Assembly: GCA_963920525.1 (NCBI GenBank)
Contig: OY986438.1
Location: forward strand, 216,063,396 to 216,127,395
Direction: 5' to 3'
Source: Dichetophora obliterata
Lineage: Eukaryota > Arthropoda > Insecta > Diptera > Sciomyzidae
Length of the DNA: 64,000 bases
Positions 23,620 through 35,120 of this stretch are shown here, piece by piece. Below the pieces are notes generated by a model, which saw nothing but the letters and a program-made list of their open reading frames with translations, had not been told where the DNA came from and made no database searches. Every line of letters starts with the position of its first letter. Position 1 is the first letter of the stretch. The translations under genes and the position numbers were made by a program.

Positions 23620-26600
23620 AAACTGTGTCTTTTTTTAACTTATATGTTATAAAAATTTTAAAACCTTCACTTGTGCATTTGAAGTTTTGTTATGAACTAC
23701 AGAAGACAACTGATGAGTTGGTGTAGCGGCAATAAAATAGCTGCCTAGTTTGCAGTTAGCTTGTACTATAATGAACTTTGTTGTATAGTCTTATAACTAT
23801 TATTTGAAAGCAGTTGTAACAAAAAATAAAGGAACAAGTCTGCTATTAATGCTAAGCTTCATAGCCTGAAAATAGTAGTTTTCGCTACAAATTTTCGGGA
23901 TATAACTTTATATTACAAAAAGGGTATCGCTGAAAGTTTACAAAATATATCACGATTTATCGAGTTGATCGGCAAATAATTCCTTTTTCCGACGTCAGTT
24001 TGAGCTTAGCAATTTTAAGTAAAACCTAGAAATTATTATTTTCGATAATTTTACTACGATTTTTAAACAGATTTCCGATTTCGATCATCATTACTACTAG
24101 GCATTTTGGTTTCAGAATTAATACTTGTGTTATTCTTTCTACTTTCAAACAAATTGATTCTAAAAAGTTGAAAAATATTTAAAGCTAGCTGCAGGGTACC
24201 CAGTATTGCCTGGGTGGTGATTGGTTTAGGAAAAGTACTTAAATTAGTATACTTTTTTAATTTAATTAGTATTAATTAATATTCAATTAAAACAAACATT
24301 AATTTGTAATATTTTTTTTATGTTTTTGATTAAATTAAAGAAAAGTCTTTTAAAATTCTTTTGTATGGGTTTGATACTGTTCCTTCTCTTAAAAGTTTAC
24401 ATATCATTAAATATTTTTTATATTGATATGGTAACAGGTGATCGTTTTTTAACATTTTGTTTTACTTTACGTAATATTTCATTTCGATATTTTACTTGCT
24501 TAAATAAACATTTAATTTTTGTACATAATTTTTTTCAGTTTTCAAAAGTTAACCAACAATTTTTTAATATGGATAAAACAATTTTTTGTCAAAACTAACA
24601 AAAAAGCAAATGTTAGTACAAATTCCTCTATTTTGCTATTAAAATGCCTCTTTTTTTATTTGGGTTGTTTGGAAGCTTTGTTATACTCCATGCAAACTTT
24701 AAAATAACTATCAAAACTATCTAAGGAAGGAGTTTCCATAAAAATGCCAAACGCATGAAATCATACATCTTATATTTCCAGCATGATTGGTTTTTTTTAA
24801 GATAAAAGACACTTAAGGCTTTAAGTCACCAAAAGAATTTTCCGTTCTGCAATCTTCAAATTATTTCAACTCCCATTGTTTCAAAATTTTAAAACTGATG
24901 ACTTTCTTCCCTAAAATAGTAGTAGATCCCTAAATATATATTCGGACAACACAAAAATTCTGTTCATGTTGATTCATGATGCACATTTCTACACAAAATC
25001 AAACAAATTTTAATTCAATTTAATTCATATTTTATAACATTTCCAAATAAGCACAATTAGCACAATACTAACTCCTAAAACTAGGACAATATTAAGACAT
25101 TAACTAGCAAACATCAGCAGCAAACACTATCGAGCAATGGTTAATCTCATTCCTTTGCTTTTCATAAAAGTAGCACTTTGTATGCCGTGAGCCACGGCGC
25201 ATTTAGGGCAAAAACCGCACCGCATGCGTTTAATTGCTACAAGTGAAAAAAAAAAACACAAAAATTAAAACACCACCGAAGCTGAAAAGGACGAAATAGC
25301 AAAACATGTTCGAGTGAACCAGCGACAACGACGAAAACAATTTTAAAAAAATTGCCGGAGTCAACTTATAAACAGAAGAACATCACGAAAAGGCGTCAAG
25401 TACGCTTATGACGACCCACATACAGAGCAAAAACTACGACCGCCAAGAGCAGCATGCCCAGCACAAGTTGTCGCCGAGTTTCCGCCAAAATATAAGAAGC
25501 ACTAGCTGAAAATATTGCACGTTTGACTCGATGAGAACCGGTGCATGCAACGGCATCGTCATCGTCATTGGCAACAACGGTAAAAATCCTTGAGTCAATG
25601 AGTCGACAAAGCAAAAATTCTGCTTAGAAAAGAGGGCAAAACAAAGTGCGTGGTGGGGCAGCACTTTAAACGAAGTGTTGCCACTTTAAACGGGCACCAC
25701 ACATGTGCGGTTAATTGTGCGGTGGCTCGAAAACCCGTGCAAAGCCCATAAAAAATCAACTTGAGCCACTCAAACGAGCAACGAAATCAATAAAAACAAG
25801 GTGGCGCCCACTTGGTGAAGGTGGTGATGCTTGGTGCTGGGTGCGGTGGTGGCAGCAACCAACCAACCAACCGCAACAAAATTATTACGATGTTTCATTA
25901 CTGTCGTACATGTGGCGACGGAAGTGCATGTGTGTGCAAAGGTGGTTTTTTTTAAATTTTTTCTTACGACAGAAAAGTATTTAGGCCGTCGTAGGACAGC
26001 CTAGTAAACGACGTTCGTTCAGCTACATAGTGTTGCATATATGTGTGCTTGATTATTTAAACAAGTAAAACCATGAATTTTAAAAATTACGAGTTATGGT
26101 TTCTTAAAAGTTCATAGCTAAATTGTGATTTTCTTTCTCATGCACTCACAAGTTCCTACATATTAGAAAACACACGCAAAGGCATGCATGCAACACATAA
26201 TCGCATCAATCGATCGTCCTTGGCAAATCAAATTTCCTCCTTTGTTCATACTAACAACCTTTTATTTCAGTTTTATATATTTTCTCATCTATATTCTTTT
26301 TCCTAATTATTACGCATTCCGGAACAGGATATCTGCCTTGTCTTGGCATGTGTTTGAAATTTCGTAGGAAACATTACAACTGTGAAATAATAGCAAACAG
26401 TAGAAAACGCAGCAGAAACTTTAGTGTATGCAGGACATGTTTGTGTGTGAAATGGATAGGACAATGTGTAGTATAAATGTATGCAAGAGTAACTGTATTC
26501 TAGCATATACTCAATACATACAAGCAATAATTGTGGAGTTAGGCTCATCGCACAAATTAAATCAATAAATAGTGTTCACATTTTTTGAACATCATGATCA

Positions 26601-29600
26601 TTGTACCCTGATGTGCCTCCTTTGATAAATATATTTAACAATTACCTTCGGTTCATGGCGACAAGCTTTCCTTTTAACATTCAAACTTGGCTAACAGCAA
26701 ATCGACAACTTGTCAAAATCTGCTGCATTTGACAGATTGTCACAGACGCACCTGACAATCGCTGTCTTGAGTTGCTGTTACGATCGAAGTATAATTTTTG
26801 CAGCTGCTCATTTCAAAGTATTTAATTTGATTTGTGAATGTTGTTTTTGCTGTTGATTGCTATGTGAATTATTTTTTTTTTTGTTTTAATTAAGGGAACA
26901 GCGTTATTTGTAAAAACTAAATATAAAACAATTGGAAATATATAACAAACCCGTGGTGAATTCTGATCGTAATAAAACAAGCACAGAATTTATAAAATTC
27001 AATAGATTTAAAGATAAATTGGCAGATACAATAAAAAAAAAAACGAAAAGCAAAAAATTGATTATGGCTAATTGGCAACAATTACAGCTAACAATGGCTA
27101 CAATTGTAGGAAAAAGTAATCGAGTTAATTGCGTTGAGCAACACTAGTTTTTGTGTGAATCTGACACTTATTATTATCATTGTATCATACATTTTATGTT
27201 TTTAAATCTTATACAAAAAAAAATATCTTTATTTGAATTTTATTGATGGCTTTGTAGAAAGCGAATATGGCTATCACGATACAACCCCATCTAAAAGAGT
27301 CATCAGAAGTTTTGCAACTGAATGACTCAATTAATTTGGGATTTCGCTATTGTAGTCATTTACTTAAAACCATCTCAATATAAAGAAATGGGCACTTTAA
27401 GACTCAGTTGGTCTAGATCGAGTTGCTGTGTTTGTTCCTGCTGCTACTGGGCTCATCAATAAACGCATTTTTATGGCTCCCTCAAAGCGCGTTAATTCCG
27501 CGTATTTAAAAGGGTTAAGATTAAACGAGCCACGAATAAGAAGCAAATAAAAAGGAAGCAGCGCTTGTTGTGGCCTTAGCACGGGCAATTGCCCTAGTTG
27601 ACGCCTGATGTTGCCACCATGACCAAAGCAATGGAATTTAAGGAATTCCTTTATGCCTGCTCTCGCTTAATAAACGCGAATGGGTTAAATGAAGCCAAAC
27701 GCGGCAATTTGACAACAAAAATTTGAACCCCTTTTTGCAAGTTGGAGTATTTGAGTTCTTAGTTAAAAATAAGTTGGTCGGGGTTGGGGTCATTCTTAAT
27801 AAAGTCTTGTCTAATGGCCTTCAGGACGCGTAGTACGAGTTCGTGAAGTGAATGTCGGAATTTTTTTGCTAAACGGTTTTTGTTCTTAAAGGATTTGAAG
27901 ATTCTCGAAAATAAAAGTAAAATAATTAATTTTCATATGTAGTGTATTGGTGTCTTTTTTGAGTTATTCAGGGTTGAACAACATTTTACTTAAATGTGCA
28001 GAATATTTCTGTCGAAGCAAAATTTGTTTAGTTCTCAACCTTGTATTCAGTAAAATATTAAAAATTAGTTTTTTTTCTAAATTATGAAAACAGTAGATGG
28101 AATGGCAGATGTTGTTTTGCCATTTGCTTGCTTACTTAGGTGGACATTATAATCCCTGGTCAGGTCCGTAAAAATATTTAAAAAATTAAATTTCAGAAAT
28201 CAATTGATAATCAATAATTTAATTAACAGATGAATAATTAACTATTAATCACATGGGATAAATTAAACTTAAGGCACATATTCACAAATGAAATATAACA
28301 TTGAGGAACAGTGAAAACGTTCCAGGACATGAGATGATCTATTCTAAACCAATTTTAGAAGACGATTTCAGAAATCTAAATAGTTTTTCGTCATCAGTTT
28401 GACTTTAAGAGTTATAATCAAGAATGTAAAACAACGGTTTTTTCCTGGTATCTTGACTAAATATATCTTCTTACCGTGTTAATCGATCGTATTTATAAAT
28501 TTTTAAATAAATATGTTCAAAGTTTTAATTTAAAAAAAAAGTTATTGAATTATTTTCCGCAGTTTTACAAGTTAAACAATATTTAATATTGAGCATACTT
28601 GCATTTCTGAAATCGTGTAACTTTTTTACCATATCCTTTATGTTCAAAAATATTTCTATTCAATAGCTTAGCTAGGAGGGCGGTCCGCACCGGGTGCAAA
28701 ATTTACAAAAAAGTTTTTTCAACATAAATTTGTTTTGTAATGTACAATTTTTGTATTAATATAAATTTTCTTTAAGAAGGACCTCATAATTTAATATCAA
28801 AGTATATATGTTTTTTTCAAAACCCATGATTGAACTTATTATATTGATGGTACTCTTTAAAATATATTATAACAAATTTAAAATATATATACAATGTTTT
28901 TTTTAAATCATCATAAAGATTAATTACAAATTTAGATATATTTTATATAGAGTAATAATTGGTTTGACGTCACAATTTGTTCATATTATATAAAGTTTTG
29001 CTATATGAATGCATTTATGTAACTAAATAGGAACTAAAGTATGTCATGGATTTTTGGAAGTGGTCCGTAAAGTATGCAATATAAATCGTAAATCTGTCTG
29101 GTTAGGTTTCATTTGAAACTTCAGAGCAGAACAAAATCAATACAAGAAATTCAAACTGCTGTCAACTGCTTCTGAAAATGAAATGCAGACTTGAATACAA
29201 AGATTGGTCACAGTCCATGACGAGGTTAATGAAGGCTAAGGAGTAGTGTTGCCATATGTCCCGTATTTCACAGGACGTCGCGTATTTTGCATGATTTTTA
29301 AGTGTCCCGCCGGGACAAAATTTCCCGTATTTTTGGCATTTTTATAAAATTTCTATGTCTTTCTGAGTCTTTATAATATTGAATTGTTGCAATGCATTTA
29401 ATCAATAATGTAAATTTTTAGACTTTATTGTATTGTCTAAAGCGATGACAGTTATGTATTTTAATGCAAATAAAAAAAAGTCCAAGTAAGTTTTATTTTT
29501 TAGCATATAATTAATCAACCTCTGTGTGTGTTTGGCAGTTTAATTTTTTTAAAATTCGGGCAGAAAGATGGGGTTAGTAGAATAAGAATACGATTTATTT

Positions 29601-29960
29601 ATGATGCCAATTGGAGACAAGTAACATGAATTAGACCAATTATGTTCCTTTTCGCGCTAATATATTTCACTAATTAAAGAGTTTTCATGAATTTCAAGTT
29701 TATTAGTAAATGTTTTTTGAAGATGAAATGCATAAGTGCAAAGGGGAGCCACTAGAGCTCTATTATATGTATAGTAATTAGTATATCTTTTAGTTGGTGA
29801 TTCAAAATTTCTGTTCACACAAGAGACTCTTTCGCGTCACATACTTATATAACATCCCGGATTCAGAGTCAAGCCTTGCAGGGAGGAGGTTCTGGAATAT
29901 ATTAAGAAAATGTATGAAACCCAAAACCCATCTAATATACATGTTAAGGTGTCGTTTTAA
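23620..29960. other. Long stretch without an assigned gene; islands at 25100-26030 and 27380-27760
   Basis: Mostly AT-rich. 25100-26030 and 27380-27760 are distinctly less AT-rich and read as older unique DNA, with ORFs up to 89 codons on both strands but no recognised protein. 29245-29335 contains TGTTGCCATATGTCCCGTAT and a CGGGACA motif that may be the stub of a DNA transposon. No complete element was found. Confidence 0.35.
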
Positions 29961-30105
29961 CAATCATTATTGTATATGAAATTATTTTGTTGTTTTTATT
30001 ATGTATGTATTTACAAGTGCTGTTATATATATTTGTTATTTTTATACTTGATCAATTGAAAACTTTTTTGTTTAATTTTCATTTTTCAATTTATGTTCAA
30101 CAAAT
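29961..30105 (+). repeat. Dispersed repeat, copy 1 (pairs with 34981-35120)
   Basis: Shares with 34981-35120 the blocks TTATGTATGT, TTGTTATTTTTATACTTGAT, AATTGAAAACTTT and AATTTTCATTTTT in the same order and spacing. The second copy begins just after a purine-rich GGAGGGGAAGAAAA, so both may be LTR fragments of one decayed retrotransposon family (inference). Confidence 0.6.
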
Positions 30106-31314
30106 TTTTTTTGAAGTGAAAACTTCTTTAGGCGCGTTGAACGATTTTGGTAGAGGGTAAATTATTCGTTTGCATCATCGTATTTTTCCAAGGAATTCGT
30201 CATTCAGCCGCAAGCCCACAAAGAAATCACTTGGCAACTCCTGAAATGAATGCATATAATCTGTTTGTTAGTATATAAATACTTAAGTTAGGTTGCAATA
30301 AGATGTGTGCAACCAAAACTTATTATTAATTCGGTTTATATTTATATGCCCTTAAAGTTTGGCAATTTCTTCAGTTGTTGTATTTGTCAACATTTTTGAA
30401 AAATTTGCTTTTACTCAAACAGCTGCTATTCATGGTGAGATTTAAAAATGAATCGATCTTCTTCTCTTTCTGCTTTTTTCTGCTGGAACTTCGTTTGCAA
30501 ACAAGAAAAATAATGTATGGATTGAGTGTTTTAACATTTTAATCTTTAAGTTGTGATAAAGGAATATGTTGAACATTCAAATAATTACATGCATGCTCTT
30601 ATTTTATTACATATTGTCAAACAAAGTTTGACAATTTTCACACTTGTTGTATTTGTCAGTGGCTTTTTATTTTCACCACTGCGGCATTTCATATTCAGAG
30701 TTGTCAACTATGGCTGTGTGTCAATCAGTCGTGGTAGGATAGAAAATATCAAGTTAAATAAAATTTGTGTGTATTGAAATAAATTTGTCTTTTTTGCTGT
30801 GTCAAATGAACGATGAAATTTTGACAGTTACAAATTTTGACGTTTCACATTTCGGTCGTGTTTTTGCGCAAATATTTTATTTTATTTGCATTTTATAAAT
30901 TTGCGACATATTTAATTCGAGAGCTTGTACTTGCAACATATTTCGTAAACTTGTAATATTGTAAACTTAAAAAACTGTTAAAAAATTAAAAAAATGAACG
31001 AAACAGCAGGCAAACAGAAAATATAGCATGCAAAGTGCTGTATATTTTACGCCGCCAATTCGGTTCATCCCCTCTAACGCTGCGCAACCGCTGGGATCTT
31101 GTAATTCTCTTTGCGTTGTTGTTGTAAATTTGCTAAGTAGTTATTGCTGTACAGTAAGCTTCAATTTTTTGTGGATGTTTATTTGTAGCTACAGTCAGCA
31201 TATGACATCGAACTAATTTAGAAAACAGTTTATACATATGAATTAAAGAATATATATAATATTGGTAAATCTATTTGTTTTTAGTAAAAGTGTTACCGTA
31301 TCGGAAATACATGT
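30106..31314. other. No gene seen
   Basis: AT-rich. A short direct repeat, AGTTTG.CAATTT with TTGTTGTATTTGTCA, occurs near 30357 and 30625, and the hairpin TGTCAAACAAAGTTTGACA near 30616. ORFs up to 74 codons are not recognised. Confidence 0.45.
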
Positions 31315-31322
31315 ATGTATAT

Positions 31323-33393
31323 TAGACCGGTTCACATTTCAAAATTGTTGAAATTCCTCGGTGCGCGTCCATTTTCTGAAAGTTCTACCCCTAACGAGAT
31401 GAAAAATATTTCAAGACCCCAAAAATATTGATCCCTAGGTATTCCGAAAATAGTTTAAAGCTTATTTTAGGGGTGTTTACGACTTAAAACCTTTTGAATA
31501 ATGTGTTGTCCAAACAAAATGACAAATGGATAATATTTTGATAGGAGATCATTAATAATAATTCAGGCAAATTTTGAATTTTTAAATTTTTTAAAAAAAA
31601 CTCTGTTCGTTATTTTTGGCGGAATTTTTAATCTGCAATTTAACTCACAAACGAACATTATCGTTTTTCCACATCAAATATTTTTCTTATTTTGTTCTAG
31701 CAAAAAAAAGTTAGCATTTTTGTATTTTTGCGCTAAGATTTCCCTTTCCAACGGTGTATAATGTTGTACATTTTTTGGACCATTTCTTTTCCCTTGAATT
31801 ATAAAAATAAATTGTTACCAAAGCTATCGAAGTTTGATGCATAAATTAAACTTCTCATTTGTATGCCAAGCCTGTTTTAGAACGATTTAAAAACAGACCC
31901 GTTATGAGTATGATTAATACGTTTTTCGTTTCTATCATTTCGCTAAAACACAACTTTTGTTATATCTTTGATCTAACTATTTCGAAATTTAAAGAAAATT
32001 ATTTGCAATTATAGATCCATCACGCAAGACATGATTATGCCGAATTATTAGAGCTTATTGTAATCTTTCTTGGGGGGACAAAGAGCAAAATATACGTTTT
32101 AGATACCCAGGAGCAATGCACAGAGCAAGATGGATGTCTAAAGCCATTTATTCCTTAAAAATTTGGATGTTCCAAGATCAGTTTCCTATGTCTCCTCAAG
32201 AAAAGAAACAAGTTCAAGATTTATGCTTATTTGTTGTTGGAGTGTACAAAAAATATTGGTTTTTGTCTCCACTTCCCGCAATGGCACCTAGAAACGATTT
32301 GGAGTTTCTGCAGAGTCTTGAAAAGTAAACAACGCAACTAAATTTGTTATTTAACTGTCTAAAACCAAATTTATTTCTTTATATAGGTACAAACGTATTA
32401 ATCCTGAGATAGCAGAAATTGCGAAACAAAAATTTGAGAATCACTTATGGTATCTTGGTGAAGAGCTTGTGGGGCTATCCTTTTTTGATAGATCACTAAG
32501 TATTGACACTCACAAAAAATGGCGGAGTCAATTAAAAAAAATCCAGGAAACGAAAAGACTTTGAAAAAGGCTTCTTGCAAAGCTTCATATTTAAATGCCA
32601 ATTTGTATGATTTCGTTACCATCAACACGCAGTTATTTTTTAAAAAACTCAAAATATCTACAGATTTTTTAATGCTTGACCCTGCTGAGTGGCCTAATAA
32701 CAGCGCTTATGTTAGTGGTCTTCAAATTGTCACACAGCTTAACGTTATTAACGATTCAGCAGAAAGAAGTGTGGCATTAATAACTGATTATAATAATTCA
32801 ATAACATCAAATGAAGAGCAAAAACAATATTTGCTGCAGGTTGTAGATAACCACAGAAAAAATTTAAAAAATTTTTCAAAAAATAAACTTCTTACAAATT
32901 ATTTTTTTTTTTTTTTACTTTATGGTCCAAAAAATGTACAACATTATACACTGTTGAAAAGGGAAATCTTGGCGCAAAAATACAAAAATGCTAACTTTTT
33001 TTTGCTAGAACAAAATAAGAAAAATATTTGATGTGGAAAAACGATAATGTTCGTTTGTGAGTTAAATTGCAGATTAAAAATTCCGCCAAAAATAACGGAC
33101 AGAGTTTTTTTAAAAAATTTAAAAATTCAAAATTTGCCTGAATTATTATTAATGATCTCCCATCAAAATATTATCCATATGTCGTTTTGTTTGGACAACA
33201 CATTATTCAAAAGGTTTTAAGTCGTAAACACCCCTAAAATGAGCTTTAAACGATTTTCGGAATACCTAGGGATCAAAGTTTTTGGGGTCTTGAAATATTT
33301 TTCATCTCGTTAGGGGTAGAACTTTCAGAAAATGGACGCGCACCGAAGAAAATAAGACACATAATTTTTCCCATACATTTTTGAACAGGTCTA
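31323..33393. mobile_element. DNA transposon with about 465-bp inverted arms and 8-bp TSD
   Basis: A 2071-bp element. Its ends TAGACCGGTTCA and TGAACAGGTCTA lead into highly similar arms, 31323-31784 and 32921-33393 (blocks such as GTGCGCGTCCATTTTCTGAA and CCCCTAACGAGATGAAAAAT). It is flanked by the exact 8-bp repeat ATGTATAT at 31315-31322 and 33394-33401. The interior carries a broken ORF with an intron. The arms share the frame TAG..CGG.TC..ATTT with the ends of the MITE family at 9977 and 22230, and the TSDs share TGTA. An 8-bp TSD suggests hAT-like or P-like chemistry (inference). The arms are long enough to make it foldback-like. Confidence 0.88.
32035..33031 (+). pseudogene. Transposon-encoded protein, C-terminal part, with one intron and one frameshift
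   Basis: Exon 1 (about 32035-32324) reads through RARWMSKAIYSLKIWMF and APRNDLEFL. A GT-AG intron of 62 nt (32325-32386, GTAAAC to TTTATATAG) joins in phase to exon 2 (from 32387), reading HLWYLGEELVGLSFFD. A one-base loss in the A-run at 32514-32519 shifts the frame into the ORF from 32519, with NDSAERSVALI and EEQKQYLLQVV. The last 37 or so codons run into the right inverted arm. I recall similar blocks in ORFs of arthropod and cnidarian DNA transposons, but cannot name a family or a catalytic triad. The N-terminal half is missing, so this is an internally deleted, dead copy, presumably of the element's transposase. Confidence 0.72.
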
Positions 33394-33401
33394 ATGTATA
33401 T

Positions 33402-33780
33402 ATATGTATATATTTACATATTTACATATATATAGTTCATATATATGAACAATTTAGCTCATTGAGGAAATTTAAAGAATATTTATGTATATTTATATAA
33501 TAACAATTACGTATTAAACCTGCAAAATAATTAATATTTTCAGTAGTAATTGAATAACTAAGGTCTGCTTATCCTAAGCATTCTATTTTTTAAAACTGTT
33601 TAGCTTAATTTCTTATACGGACTATATATAATTTATAAGCTATAGATATTTCTAAATTAAGAATATTCTATTTTTAATACACAACGCAATATAGATATGG
33701 TGAACATGTATATTGTGTTAGTGTTATGATATAAATTGATATAAATAAGCTTTAATTTTATATATTAATTCAAAAATGAA
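33402..33780. other. AT-rich stretch, no feature
   Basis: Begins with (TATATG)-like low-complexity DNA next to the transposon target site. No ORF or repeat of interest. Confidence 0.5.
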
Positions 33781-33854
33781 AAAAAAATAAGGAAATCTAC
33801 AAACAAGGACGCACAGAGAACAAGATCAGAGCGGAACTTTTAAAACTTTTTGAT

Positions 33855-33945
33855 TTCATCCTACATGTAGGACGGGCTGCAGTATGAGCTTTCGCACATC
33901 CTACATGTCCGTCCGACCTGTCAAATCCATCCTACATGTAGCATG
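33855..33945. repeat. CATCCTACATGT motif, three copies
   Basis: CATCCTACATGT occurs at about 33857, 33897 and 33929. The first copy forms the 14-nt palindrome TCCTACATGTAGGA. Spacing is 40 and 32 bp. It lies upstream of the TATA-like stretch in the possible LTR element and could be a binding-site array or a small satellite seed. Confidence 0.7.
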
Positions 33946-34980
33946 GTCCGAAACCCCCTATTAGCATGAAAATTCTTATATAGCAGTAAGGCGGTCCGTG
34001 GCAGGACAACGTCTTCCATTTATATTTTATATATAGGTTTTCGCTTCGGTCGGCAGTCCTCTCACTGCTATACTTTTTTTTTAAAATTTTCAATAGAATA
34101 AAATTCGAATACAAATAAGGATGTGAAATATATTGCTCATAAAAATAAATTTATTTAAACTTAATAACGACTCCACATATTGGCGATCCTGCTTAACAAC
34201 GAACAACAAAAATCAACAAAAAAAAAAGTGGTTACAATTTTAATCAATTAAATTAAAAACATCTTCGTTCATCTTTAATAACCCAACTTCACAAAGTTCG
34301 AAAACTAAAAACTGTATATATACAACCTGAACTGTATTGTATTTAATGGAAACCAACAACACACAATTATTGCAACAGCATTAAATTTATATTTACCTGC
34401 AGCAGAACGTGCAAGAATATTGGCGCTTTTACAATCAATAGTGAATAGCTTAAAATTTCAAAATACTATCCAACCATTTGGCTTAGATTATTATATCCCT
34501 ACAACAAAACATTTTCATCTCAAGGAACAACAATTTTCCGACAAATTTAGCCACAAGGATTTAAGTTTACGAGATAAGTCTAATTCTTAATTATTATAAA
34601 CTATACTTCAATATTACTATTATTACCATTTTCAATTATCATAACTAATTCTCATTAACTATTAAAGTATATTTAAACCATCTTATCAATTCTTAAAATT
34701 TACTTTAATATTTTTATCAAACAATTGTAAATCCCTCCAATTAACAAATAATATTTCAAAATGGTCCTAACAAAATCATTTACTAGCGAAAATCCATCAA
34801 CAAGTCCCAATAATACATCAAACATAAAAACAACAGTGTAATATAATAAAATCTGTATCCATTGATCGTTTAAAACCTGCATATATCTCCAACGATTATT
34901 TCTCCAATATTAACTAAATTTAACCAAAATAAATTAATTTATTGCATATTATACTGGAGGGGAAGAAAATTATCGTATTA

Positions 34981-35120
34981 ATTATCATTATTGTTTATTA
35001 AATTATTTTTGTGTTAATTATTATGTATGTGTTTCCAAGTGTTGTTATAAATATTTGTTATTTTTATACTTGATTAATTGAAAACTTTGTTGTTCAATTT
35101 TCATTTTTAAATTTATGTTA
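34981..35120 (+). repeat. Dispersed repeat, copy 2 (pairs with 29961-30105)
   Basis: Same order of blocks as the copy at 29961: CATTATTGT, TTATGTATGT, TTGTTATTTTTATACTTGAT, AATTGAAAACTTT. It may be the 3' LTR of the candidate element at 33820-35150. Confidence 0.6.

Noticed and set aside
29245..29335. TGTTGCCATATGTCCCGTAT with a CGGGACA pair, possible transposon end
   Set aside because: Only one end visible and no TSD, so left as a comment.
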